From NCBI GenBank assembly GCA_021789715.1, contig JAJYJE010000023.1, positions 1 through 9,380 on the forward strand: DNA of 9,380 bases, given 5' to 3'. A model generated the notes under the pieces. It was not told where the DNA came from, did not search any database, and saw nothing but the letters and a program-made list of their open reading frames with translations. Below are positions 1 to 5,933 of this stretch, in pieces. The first letter of the stretch is position 1, and each line of letters opens with the position of its first letter. The translations under genes and the position numbers were made by a program. The stretch is from a bacterium (lineage in GTDB: Bacteria > Patescibacteriota > Doudnabacteria > UBA920).

Positions 1-172
1 CCACCTTGTCCGGATCTACGCCCGGCACGGCCGCCTCAATATAAACGTGCTTGTCGTCCTCGGAAACGGTCAAACCCGAAGAGGGAAGAAAGCTGGACCA
101 ATCTTCATCATCCAGCCAGTTTTGCCAGCGGGACGGACCCAGGAACGACCTGGGAATCAAATCGAATGCCAT
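1..172 (-). CDS. Hsp20/alpha-crystallin small heat-shock protein, N-terminal part (cut by window edge)
   Basis: This is the first 57 codons of a small heat-shock protein, an ATP-independent holdase that binds unfolding proteins in the cytoplasm. The peptide starts MAFDLIPRSF, has a Trp/Asp-rich stretch (WQNWLDDEDW), then SGLTVSEDDKHVYIEAAVPG followed by VDPDKV. The last part matches the opening strands of the alpha-crystallin domain, where families read 'v.e.dd.y.i.aelPGv..e.i'. The N-terminal arm is short (about 33 residues). The start codon at 172-170 is supported by an AAAGGAA ribosome binding site at 187-181. A CIRCE operator upstream (278-304) independently supports a heat-shock gene under HrcA control. 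Most of the alpha-crystallin domain lies beyond base 1 and cannot be checked. Confidence 0.9.
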   Translation of the reverse strand, partial: MAFDLIPRSFLGPSRWQNWLDDEDWSSFLPSSGLTVSEDDKHVYIEAAVPGVDPDKV

Positions 173-180
173 AAAATTAG

Positions 181-187
181 TTCCTTT
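181..187 (-). promoter_or_regulatory. Ribosome binding site of the Hsp20 gene
   Basis: On the minus strand the bases read AAAGGAA, 8 nt before the ATG at 172. This is a good Shine-Dalgarno match and fixes the start. Confidence 0.75.
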
Positions 188-277
188 CTATTGTTGCAGC
201 CGCCTGATTCATCGGGCAAATCGACAGCCCAAAAACCGGGCAACTACGCTTAGGTTAATTCTTATGACGGTTATATG

Positions 278-304
278 TTAGCACTCTATCACCGAGAGTG
301 CTAA
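278..304 (-). promoter_or_regulatory. CIRCE operator (HrcA binding site)
   Basis: TTAGCACTC (278-286), a 9-nt spacer, then GAGTGCTAA (296-304). This is a perfect 9-9-9 inverted repeat identical to the CIRCE consensus. CIRCE is bound by the repressor HrcA, which is released on heat stress. It lies about 105 nt upstream of the Hsp20 start and overlaps the spacer of the likely promoter, so bound HrcA would block RNA polymerase. In many bacteria CIRCE sits at groESL, dnaK or hrcA; here it serves a small heat-shock gene. Confidence 0.95.
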
Positions 305-312
305 TTTGTCAA
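284..312 (-). promoter_or_regulatory. Probable promoter of the Hsp20 gene overlapping CIRCE
   Basis: On the minus strand a perfect -35 box TTGACA occupies 312-307. With a 17-nt spacer the -10 position falls on ATAGAG (289-284), a weak match. The CIRCE arms lie within this spacer and -10. The -35 is clear and the -10 is uncertain. A TATAAC further downstream (276-271) is an alternative -10, but it would have no good -35. Confidence 0.6.
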
Positions 313-315
313 GTT

Positions 316-338
316 AAATAAAATTCCCCCGAAGGGGA
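316..338 (-). terminator. Intrinsic terminator with UUCG tetraloop, minus strand
   Basis: Read on the minus strand, TCCCC-TTCG-GGGGA forms a 5-bp stem capped by a UUCG tetraloop (338-325). It is followed by the T-rich tail ATTTTATTT. It lies between the 60-residue gene (434-616) and the Hsp20 -35 box, so it would insulate the heat-shock promoter from read-through. Confidence 0.75.
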
Positions 339-380
339 TATGCAAGGGAGAAAACCATTTGCAAGGATTTATATAAATAG

Positions 381-414
381 TAATGGCGGCCAGACAGAGG
401 ACCGGCCGCCATTA
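381..414 (-). terminator. Strong hairpin downstream of the 60-residue gene, probable terminator
   Basis: TAATGGCGGCC (381-391) and GGCCGCCATTA (404-414) form a perfect 11-bp stem with a 12-nt loop. On the minus strand it starts 20 nt after the stop of the 434-616 gene and is followed by CTATTTATATAAA, a moderately U-rich tail. On the plus strand no T-run follows. It is best read as a first terminator or 3'-end stabilising hairpin for the minus-strand transcript, with the UUCG terminator at 316-338 behind it. Confidence 0.6.
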
Positions 415-433
415 GGCTTGAAAAGATGAAAAG

Positions 434-616
434 TTAGTTCGCGCGGATGGGGACGTGTTCGGTGCAGTTTTGCTTTTGCGAGCTGTATTCAGACTCGCCC
501 TCCCGACGTGCCGCCGCCCGTTTCTCATTTCTCCCGTCATCGGGATGTTCTCCGGGATGTTCTCCCACACAGAACTCCCGCGAAAAACGAACATCAACTG
601 TTGTCTTACCTTCCAT
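434..616 (-). CDS. Unrecognised 60-residue charged protein
   Basis: The start ATG at 616-614 is preceded by a strong Shine-Dalgarno (TTTGGAGGGATA) and the stop TAA is at 436-434. The product is hydrophilic and has no membrane segment. It begins MEGKTTVDVRFSREF, carries a tandem GEHPGEHP (residues 18-25), then an Arg/Glu/Ala-rich stretch (about 29-43, including EKRAAARREGE) that could be helical, and ends HVPIRAN. It has two Cys (16 and 51). I do not recognise a family. The case for a real gene is the complete transcription unit around it: a near-consensus promoter (653-681), an SD, and two hairpins downstream. An in-frame upstream extension to 754 exists but would start inside the promoter, so I reject it. 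It could instead be a small regulatory RNA that also carries an ORF. Confidence 0.6.
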   Translation of the reverse strand: MEGKTTVDVRFSREFCVGEHPGEHPDDGRNEKRAAARREGESEYSSQKQNCTEHVPIRAN

Positions 617-652
617 TATCCCTCCAAAGGGAATTTGATTTCTTTCCTTATT

Positions 653-681
653 CTTATAGCATAAATTTTTAATTTTGTCCA
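653..681 (-). promoter_or_regulatory. Promoter of the 60-residue gene (extended -10)
   Basis: Minus strand: the -35 TGGACA (681-676) matches 5 of 6 consensus bases. A 17-nt spacer follows, then -10 TATAAG (658-653) preceded by TGC, giving an extended -10 (TGnTATAAG). The SD and ATG follow about 30-40 nt downstream. This is one of the best-formed promoters in the window. Confidence 0.75.
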
Positions 682-703
682 GAGTACCCGGATATGCTAG
701 AAT
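675..703 (+). promoter_or_regulatory. Promoter of rmuC (extended -10), divergent and overlapping
   Basis: Plus strand: -35 TTGTCC (675-680), a 17-nt spacer, and -10 TAGAAT (698-703) preceded by TGC (extended -10). It shares five bases of its -35 with the minus-strand promoter at 653-681. Transcription would start near 710, about 45 nt before rmuC. An AGGAAG ribosome binding site precedes the rmuC ATG at 755. Confidence 0.7.
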
Positions 704-754
704 TACGTCAGATACCGTTAGAACGTTAGGAATTAAACAGTTAGGAAGAAACAA

Positions 755-1777
755 ATGACAATTGTGCTCTACGCGATCATAATCGTGCTGTTTGCCGGGT
801 TTTCCGTGCTGTTTTATTTTTTGCTGGACCTAAAAAGAAAAACGGAAAAACCCCAGGACGACCAGACTTTAAAAGTTATGATGGAGTGGATGAAGGAGAT
901 TAAGCAGTCCACGGAAAAAACCAGGGAGAATATGGATGAACGGATCCAAGAAACGCAAAAAAACATTAATGAGCGCTTGGATAACGCAGCGCGCGTCATT
1001 GGCGCGCTGTCCAAGGAGCTTGGCGGCGTCTCCCAAATCGGCCCCGACATCCGCCGCCTGTCCGAAACTTTAGCCAGCCCAAAAATGCGCGGCAATTTTG
1101 GCGAAGAAATGCTGGAAAATATGCTTTCGCAAATCCTGCCCAAAAACAGCTACAAAATTCAGCACCGCTTTAAGAACGGCGAAACCGTGGACGCCTGCAT
1201 TTTTATTGGCGCGACCATCCTGTCCATAGACAGCAAATTCTCCCTGGAAAATTTCCGGCTCTACAAAGAAGCCAAAGATCCAGAAACGGCGGAAACTCTA
1301 AAAAAGGCTTTCCTAAAAGACGTAAAAAAGCGCGTGGATGAAATCCATAAAAAATATATTTTGCCCCAGGAGAACACGTTCGACTTTGCCCTAATGTACG
1401 TACCCAGCGAAGGCATTTACCAGGAAGTGATCGAGGCGGAAGATATTATCGAATACTGCCGCGGCAAAGCGGTCATCCCCGTAAGCCCGAACACGATGTA
1501 CATATACCTGCGCAACATTATGCTCAGCCTGCGCGGCCAGGAAATCAACAAAAAAGCCCAGGAAATTTTAAAGATGATCTCGGGCATAAAAACCGAAAGC
1601 GACAAATTCGGGCGCAATCTGGAAATTTTGGGCAATCATATTAAGAACGCCGGCAATACCATGGGCACGGTCAACAACGATTTTGCCAAACTCAAAATCA
1701 GCATAGGCAATGCGGCCACGCTGGAATTGCAGGCTGAAGAAAAACCCAAGCAGGAGCCCCAAGCCCTGCTGGAGTAA
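755..1777 (+). CDS. rmuC: RmuC-family DNA recombination protein (putative membrane-anchored nuclease)
   Basis: 340 residues. The RmuC family limits recombination at inverted repeats and is predicted to be a PD-(D/E)XK-like nuclease; its biochemistry is poorly defined. Residues 2-24 form an N-terminal membrane anchor (VLYAIIIVLFAGFSVLFYF). Residues about 36-85 are charged and coiled-coil-like. The RmuC domain follows at about 100-310, opening with GNFGEEML (113-120). Candidate active-site residues are D146 (VDACIF) and D159-S-K161 (SIDSKFS), spaced like the D...(D/E)xK of the family. The C-terminal tail is Glu/Lys/Pro-rich. At 340 residues it is shorter than the E. coli protein, mostly in the coiled coil. 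The start is fixed by AGGAAG 8 nt upstream. A 91-bp gap separates it from the next gene, so it may or may not be co-transcribed. Confidence 0.9.
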   Translation: MTIVLYAIIIVLFAGFSVLFYFLLDLKRKTEKPQDDQTLKVMMEWMKEIKQSTEKTRENMDERIQETQKNINERLDNAARVIGALSKELGGVSQIGPDIRRLSETLASPKMRGNFGEEMLENMLSQILPKNSYKIQHRFKNGETVDACIFIGATILSIDSKFSLENFRLYKEAKDPETAETLKKAFLKDVKKRVDEIHKKYILPQENTFDFALMYVPSEGIYQEVIEAEDIIEYCRGKAVIPVSPNTMYIYLRNIMLSLRGQEINKKAQEILKMISGIKTESDKFGRNLEILGNHIKNAGNTMGTVNNDFAKLKISIGNAATLELQAEEKPKQEPQALLE

Positions 1778-1868
1778 ACAAATTCATAGCGAGAAGATTT
1801 TAAATAGTAACCGCCTGCGCAAACCGGCTTGAATTAAACGCGGTTTTCCGCGGGTCCCATTATTTGTT

Positions 1869-2387
1869 ATGTCAATCAGAAACCAAGACCAGCGCGTCGG
1901 CGTGTTCGTGGACGTGCAAAACCTTTATTACAGCGCGCGGAATATGTACAACGCGCGGGTAAAATTTAACGAGGTGTTAGACGCGGCCGTGGCCGGGCGC
2001 AAGCTTATCCGCGCCATCGCCTACGTAGTCCAGGCGGATATGCCCGAAGAGCATACTTTTTTTGAAGCTCTGGAAAAAGCGGGTTTTGAAGTTAAGGTAA
2101 AACAGCTGCAAACGTTTGCCGGCGGCCACCAAAAAGGGGATTGGGACGTCGGAATCGCCATGGATATAGTAAAAATGATGAATAAGCTGGACGTGGTCGT
2201 GCTTTGCAGCGGCGACGGCGACTACTTGCCGCTCCTGGAATACCTGCAAATGTCCGGCCAATTCACGGAAACGCTCGCGTTCGGCAAATCCTGCTCCGGC
2301 AAAGTCAAGGAAGTTACCGACTATTTTATCGATTTAGACGAGAACCCCAAAAAATACCTGATGCCCATCAAGAGCGGAAGGAGATAA
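1869..2387 (+). CDS. NYN-domain (LabA/DUF88-like) putative RNase
   Basis: 172 residues, almost all one NYN domain, a relative of the PIN/FLAP nuclease fold thought to cleave RNA in a metal-dependent way. The conserved acidic residues are present: D15 with N18 in VFVDVQNLYY, D93 and D99 in KGDWDVGIAMD, D108, and D116/D118 in VLCSGDGDYLPL. The last is the hallmark SGDgDf.pL motif. The fold ends near residue 158, followed by a short basic tail (IKSGRR). There is no clear Shine-Dalgarno before ATG 1869; a small CGCGG-TTTT-CCGCG hairpin (1839-1852) lies in the leader. The stop is 3 nt before the PIN gene, whose ribosome binding site lies inside the last codons of this gene, which suggests co-translation. 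Substrate unknown. Confidence 0.88.
   Translation: MSIRNQDQRVGVFVDVQNLYYSARNMYNARVKFNEVLDAAVAGRKLIRAIAYVVQADMPEEHTFFEALEKAGFEVKVKQLQTFAGGHQKGDWDVGIAMDIVKMMNKLDVVVLCSGDGDYLPLLEYLQMSGQFTETLAFGKSCSGKVKEVTDYFIDLDENPKKYLMPIKSGRR
2379..2385 (+). promoter_or_regulatory. Ribosome binding site of the PIN gene, inside the end of the NYN gene
   Basis: GGAAGGAGAT overlaps the final codons and stop of the NYN gene and lies a few bases before ATG 2391. The overlap implies translational coupling of the two nuclease-fold genes. Confidence 0.7.
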
Positions 2388-2390
2388 ATA

Positions 2391-2837
2391 ATGAAGATAG
2401 TTTTAGATACCAACGTTCTCATCAACGGTTTTAAAGACGAATATTCTTACGAAAAGAAAATCATCAACGCGGTAATAGCGGGAGAAATTGAAGCCTATGC
2501 CAACCGGCAAACCTTGCGGGAAAATAAACTGATAGCCAGGCAGCTCATTGACAACGACGAATATCAAAATCAGCTCAACAGCTTATTTGCCCAAATTAAC
2601 TGGGTAGTCAACCGCCGGCAAATCCGCATTGTGTCCGATCCGGAAGACAACAAAATCTTAGAAAGCGCAGTGGAGGCCCAAGCGGATTATTTAGTAACCT
2701 CAGATAACGCCCTTTTGAGCCTGGCGGATTACCAGGGCGTAAAAATAGTCAACCCGTCGGAATTTTGGATCCGTTACAAGGACGAAGGCGAAGACTTATG
2801 GAAACAATGGACCAATTTTATCAGGAATAAAAATTGA
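2391..2837 (+). CDS. PIN-domain protein (COG1569/TIGR00305-like putative RNase)
   Basis: 148 residues. PIN domains are Mg2+-dependent single-strand RNA nucleases, and this subfamily is often labelled 'putative toxin-antitoxin component'. The catalytic acids are visible: D6 in KIVLDTNVLI, E44 in LRENKL, D86 in SDPEDNKILE, and D105 in YLVTSDNALL, the usual D-E-D-D set. The order and spacing match the family's 'DPdDnkfle.A....AdyiVtsD..LL' core. The C-terminal part ends with an aromatic/basic segment (LWKQWTNFIRNKN). No antitoxin-like small gene (AbrB, RHH or Phd type) is adjacent. The partner upstream is the NYN gene and downstream the helicase, 1 nt away. A housekeeping RNA-processing role is as likely as a toxin role. 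Confidence 0.88.
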   Translation: MKIVLDTNVLINGFKDEYSYEKKIINAVIAGEIEAYANRQTLRENKLIARQLIDNDEYQNQLNSLFAQINWVVNRRQIRIVSDPEDNKILESAVEAQADYLVTSDNALLSLADYQGVKIVNPSEFWIRYKDEGEDLWKQWTNFIRNKN

Positions 2838-2838
2838 A

Positions 2839-5800
2839 ATGAAGGACCTGTTGGAAAACCTGAACAAAGAACAGAAACAGGCAGTTACCCACGGTAACGG
2901 CCCGCTGCTGATTGTGGCCGGCGCGGGGACGGGAAAAACAACGGTCATTACCAGGCGCATTGCCCATCTTGTCAAAAAGGCTTTGGCCCAGCCCGATGAA
3001 ATCGCTGCTCTGACGTTCACCGAAAAAGCTGCGGGAGAAATGCAGGAGCGTGTTGACCTGCTGCTGCCGCTCGGCCACTATGACCGGTGGATTTGCACTT
3101 TCCACGGCTTCTGCGAACGCGTCCTTAAAGCCCATGCGCTGGACATTGGCTTGCCGAACGATTTCCAACTACTGGAAAGCGTCAGGCAGTGGATTTTTGT
3201 TTATGACCATTTTGACCGGTTCAAGCTCGATTACTACCGGCCGCGCGGCAATCCCAGCCGCTTTATTGACGGGCTCCTGCGGCATTTTTCCCGCTGCAAA
3301 GACGAAATGATCACGCCCGAAAATTATTTACTGTACGCGGAGAACTTGCGGCTAGCCACCGGCTCAGCGGAAAGGATTCAGCGCACAACGGGCAGGGTTA
3401 AGAAAAAAAGACAGGGAAAAACATCGGAAGCGGCGGAATCACAGGTTGCGGTACTGACCCCCGAACCTTCATCCTCGGCCGCAGCGGCCGATGCCGCCGA
3501 AATCCAACGCGTCGAGGAAGTGGCCAACGCGTATTTTACCTATCAAAAACTTTTGTTGGACAATAATTTTTTGGACTTCGGCGATTTGATAAACTATACC
3601 CTGGAATTATTTAAAAAACGTCCAAAAATCCTGGAATACTACCGGGGCAAATTCAAACACATTTTAGTGGATGAATTCCAGGACACCAATTTGGCGCAGT
3701 ACGAACTTGTAAAAATGCTGGCCGGTTCCCGCCGCAACCTGGTTGTGGTGGGGGACGACGACCAGTCGATTTATAAGTTTCGCGGCGCCAGCGTCAGCAA
3801 TATCTTAAAATTTAAAGCCGATTATCCCGAATTGCGGGAAATCACCCTGCTGGAAAATTACCGCAGCAGCCAGGAAATATTGGATTTAGCCTACAATTTT
3901 ATCCAAGCCAACAACCCGGATCGGCTGGAAAGCCAGTTTAACATTTCCAAGCGGCTCCGCGCGAACATTTCCGATAAAGGCACCATTGAAGTTTTGGAGA
4001 GCGACGACCTGGCCGGCGAGATGTCGGGAATCTGCAAAAAAATTTTGGAACTTAAGACGGGGCAAAAATCCAGCTGGAACGATTTTGCCGTACTGCTGCG
4101 GCGCAACGCGACCGCGGACGAACTGCTGCCGGTCCTGTCGTCGCACAACATTCCGTATACTTTTGTCGCCAACAAGGGATTATACAAAAAACCGATTATC
4201 GTGGATATCCTGTCATACCTCCGCCTGCTCGATGATTTTCATAACTCCCGAAGCCTGTATCGCGTCTTAACGCTGCCACTGTTTAAACTTGAACCGCAGG
4301 AACTGTCGTCCCTGCTCCACCACGCCCACCAAAAGGCCGCGTCCCTTTACGAAACCCTGCTCCGGGCAGGCGTTGTTCCAGGCGTCAGCCAGGCGGCCCA
4401 AAAAAGAATTAGCCTGTTGACCGGCCTGCTGGGCAAACACGCGGAAATGCAAAAGCGGCTCAGCGCGGCCGAAAGCTTTGTCCATATTGTGAAAGATTTG
4501 GAAATTGAAAAAAAAATCAGCGAAGACACGCTGGAAAACGCCGAAAACCGCGAGCTGATCGAGCAATTCTACAAAAAAATTGAAAGTTTCCAACAGCAGG
4601 AATCCGACGCCAGCCTTCATAATTTTTTGCGGTTATTGGATCTTGAATTGGCGGCGGGCAGCGAAGGGGAAATTAAATTTGATCCCAATCTGGGCCCGGA
4701 GAGCGTCAAAGTTTTGACTGTCCACAGCGCCAAAGGTTTGGAATTCAAAAACGTCTTCGTGCCAAGCATGGTTGATCAGCAGTTTCCGTCGCGGGACAAA
4801 ACCGAATCAATCGAAATTCCCGAAGCCTTAATAAAGGACATTCTTCCAGAAGGCGATTTTCATCTGCAGGAAGAGCGCCGGCTGTTTTACGTTGCCGTTA
4901 CCCGCGCCAAGACCAATCTTTACTTTACCTGGGCCAAAGATTACGGCGGCAAGCGGACTAAAAAACCATCCCTGTTTCTGCAGGAAACCCATTTGGTGCC
5001 AAGCGACCGCGTGAGCCAGGCCACTGGCAAGGTGGTTTTTGCCAGAATTCCAAAAGAAAAAATCGTCTATCAGATTATGCCGACTCAATTTTCCTATTCC
5101 CAACTTAACGATTTTGAAACTTGCCCGCTAAAATACAAATACCAGCACTACCTGAAACTTCCGACTCCGGGCTCCTCGCATCTGAGTTTTGGCCAGACTA
5201 TCCACAAAGTCTTCGAAGAATTCCTAAATCAATACAAACGCAACCTTGAGTTGCCGCAACGGGACCTGTTCGGCAAAAAACCCGAAATCCAGTTGCCTGA
5301 ATTCGAATTTCTGGAACAGCTTTACCAAAAACATTGGGTAGATGACTGGTACCAAAACAAAGCTCAAAAAGAAGAATACCGCGCAAACGGCCAAAAAATG
5401 CTTCGGACATTTTACGAAACTTTAAGCCAAAAAGGCTGCAGGCCGAAATATATCGAACAGCCTTTTGTGCTGCCGCTCGGCGACTATAAGTTCAGAGGCA
5501 AGCTCGACCGAGCCGACTTTGGAACTGCGGGCATAGAAATCTGGGATTACAAAACAGGGAAAGCTCCCAAAAAAGGGGACAAAAAAGCTCTGGACCAGCT
5601 TAAAATTTACCAATGGGCCGCCGAGGAATATTTAAAAGAAAAAGTCGCCGGGCTCCAGTACTGGTATCTGGATGAAAACGTCTTTTTTGAGGAGCCGGTC
5701 TCGACGGCGGAAGAAATTACGGCATTAAAAAATGAACTGCTTGAATTGATGGAAAAAATTATTTACACTACCCGCCATGATCTGTTCAAACAAGAGCACG

Positions 5801-5844
5801 CCAAAGCCAAAGACCATAACTGCCAGTTTGAAGGACTGGAATAG
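2839..5844 (+). CDS. UvrD/PcrA-type superfamily 1 helicase fused to a PD-(D/E)XK nuclease
   Basis: 1001 residues. The N-terminal ~700 residues are an SF1A ATP-dependent 3'-5' DNA helicase. Motifs in order: Q motif LNKEQKQAV; Walker A GAGTGKTT with K33; Ia LTFTEKAAGEM; Walker B VDEFQDTN (D278, E279); III GDDDQSIYKFRGA (Q309); IV ENYRSS (R342); V TVHSAKGLEF (629-636); VI YVAVTRAK (R689). Residues about 745-1001 are an AddB/RecB-like nuclease: SYSQLNDFETCP (C762), H789 in GQTIHKVF, D890 in GKLDRAD, D903-Y-K905 in IWDYKTGK, Q920/Y924. So the nuclease core is intact. The 4Fe-4S cysteines typical of AddB/Cas4 look incomplete: near the end only C995 remains. A low-complexity Lys- then Ser/Ala-rich insertion sits at about 175-224. 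The likely role is DNA break processing or repair. The gene starts 1 nt after the PIN stop, with AGGAA 11 nt upstream. Confidence 0.93.
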   Translation: MKDLLENLNKEQKQAVTHGNGPLLIVAGAGTGKTTVITRRIAHLVKKALAQPDEIAALTFTEKAAGEMQERVDLLLPLGHYDRWICTFHGFCERVLKAHALDIGLPNDFQLLESVRQWIFVYDHFDRFKLDYYRPRGNPSRFIDGLLRHFSRCKDEMITPENYLLYAENLRLATGSAERIQRTTGRVKKKRQGKTSEAAESQVAVLTPEPSSSAAAADAAEIQRVEEVANAYFTYQKLLLDNNFLDFGDLINYTLELFKKRPKILEYYRGKFKHILVDEFQDTNLAQYELVKMLAGSRRNLVVVGDDDQSIYKFRGASVSNILKFKADYPELREITLLENYRSSQEILDLAYNFIQANNPDRLESQFNISKRLRANISDKGTIEVLESDDLAGEMSGICKKILELKTGQKSSWNDFAVLLRRNATADELLPVLSSHNIPYTFVANKGLYKKPIIVDILSYLRLLDDFHNSRSLYRVLTLPLFKLEPQELSSLLHHAHQKAASLYETLLRAGVVPGVSQAAQKRISLLTGLLGKHAEMQKRLSAAESFVHIVKDLEIEKKISEDTLENAENRELIEQFYKKIESFQQQESDASLHNFLRLLDLELAAGSEGEIKFDPNLGPESVKVLTVHSAKGLEFKNVFVPSMVDQQFPSRDKTESIEIPEALIKDILPEGDFHLQEERRLFYVAVTRAKTNLYFTWAKDYGGKRTKKPSLFLQETHLVPSDRVSQATGKVVFARIPKEKIVYQIMPTQFSYSQLNDFETCPLKYKYQHYLKLPTPGSSHLSFGQTIHKVFEEFLNQYKRNLELPQRDLFGKKPEIQLPEFEFLEQLYQKHWVDDWYQNKAQKEEYRANGQKMLRTFYETLSQKGCRPKYIEQPFVLPLGDYKFRGKLDRADFGTAGIEIWDYKTGKAPKKGDKKALDQLKIYQWAAEEYLKEKVAGLQYWYLDENVFFEEPVSTAEEITALKNELLELMEKIIYTTRHDLFKQEHAKAKDHNCQFEGLE

Positions 5845-5846
5845 AA

Positions 5847-5923
5847 CCGCAGACACGCAGACACATGCAGACGGAAACAGATTCTCTGCATCTGCGCATC
5901 TGTCTTAATCTGCGTATCTGTGG
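5847..5923. repeat. Imperfect inverted-repeat intergenic element of CTGCG/ATCTG words
   Basis: The ends CCGCAGACACGCAGAC (5847-5862) and ATCTGCGTATCTGTGG (5908-5923) are inverted copies with 13 of 16 positions paired plus one G-U. The interior repeats the same words (ATGCAGAC, CTGCATCTG, CTGCGCATCTG). The whole 77 bp could fold into one long hairpin. It begins 2 nt after the helicase stop and ends exactly at the promoter TATAAT of the next gene. Similar 'ATCTGCG' strings occur between genes in many environmental genomes as far as I recall; copy number here cannot be seen from one window. Confidence 0.75.
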
Positions 5924-5929
5924 TATAAT
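5921..5929 (+). promoter_or_regulatory. Consensus extended -10 promoter, probably leaderless
   Basis: TGGTATAAT is a perfect extended -10 (TGnTATAAT). It ends only 4 nt before ATG 5934, so transcription should begin at or next to the start codon. No convincing -35 lies 15-18 nt upstream (TGTCTT is poor), as expected for extended -10 promoters. The TGG is also the last three bases of the inverted repeat. Confidence 0.7.
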
Positions 5930-5933
5930 ATTT

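Noticed and set aside
412..597. 61-residue minus-strand ORF overlapping the orphan gene
   Set aside because: No SD at its start, it ends inside the terminator hairpin, and the overlapping frame 434-616 has the SD, promoter spacing and stop before the hairpin.
447..664. Plus-strand ORFs of 63 and 69 residues over the same region
   Set aside because: No promoter or SD on the plus strand; they are antisense shadows of the orphan gene.
1839..1852. CGCGG-TTTT-CCGCG hairpin between rmuC and the NYN gene as a terminator
   Set aside because: Only 5 bp and no T-run follows; at most a small leader structure.
1869..2837. NYN plus PIN as a classical toxin-antitoxin pair
   Set aside because: Both proteins are intact nuclease folds and neither looks like an antitoxin; no DNA-binding small protein is adjacent.
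5865..5933. N-terminal extension of the small membrane protein starting at ATG 5865
   Set aside because: The 23 added residues are a translation of the inverted repeat and the ATG lies upstream of the perfect extended -10 at 5921-5929.
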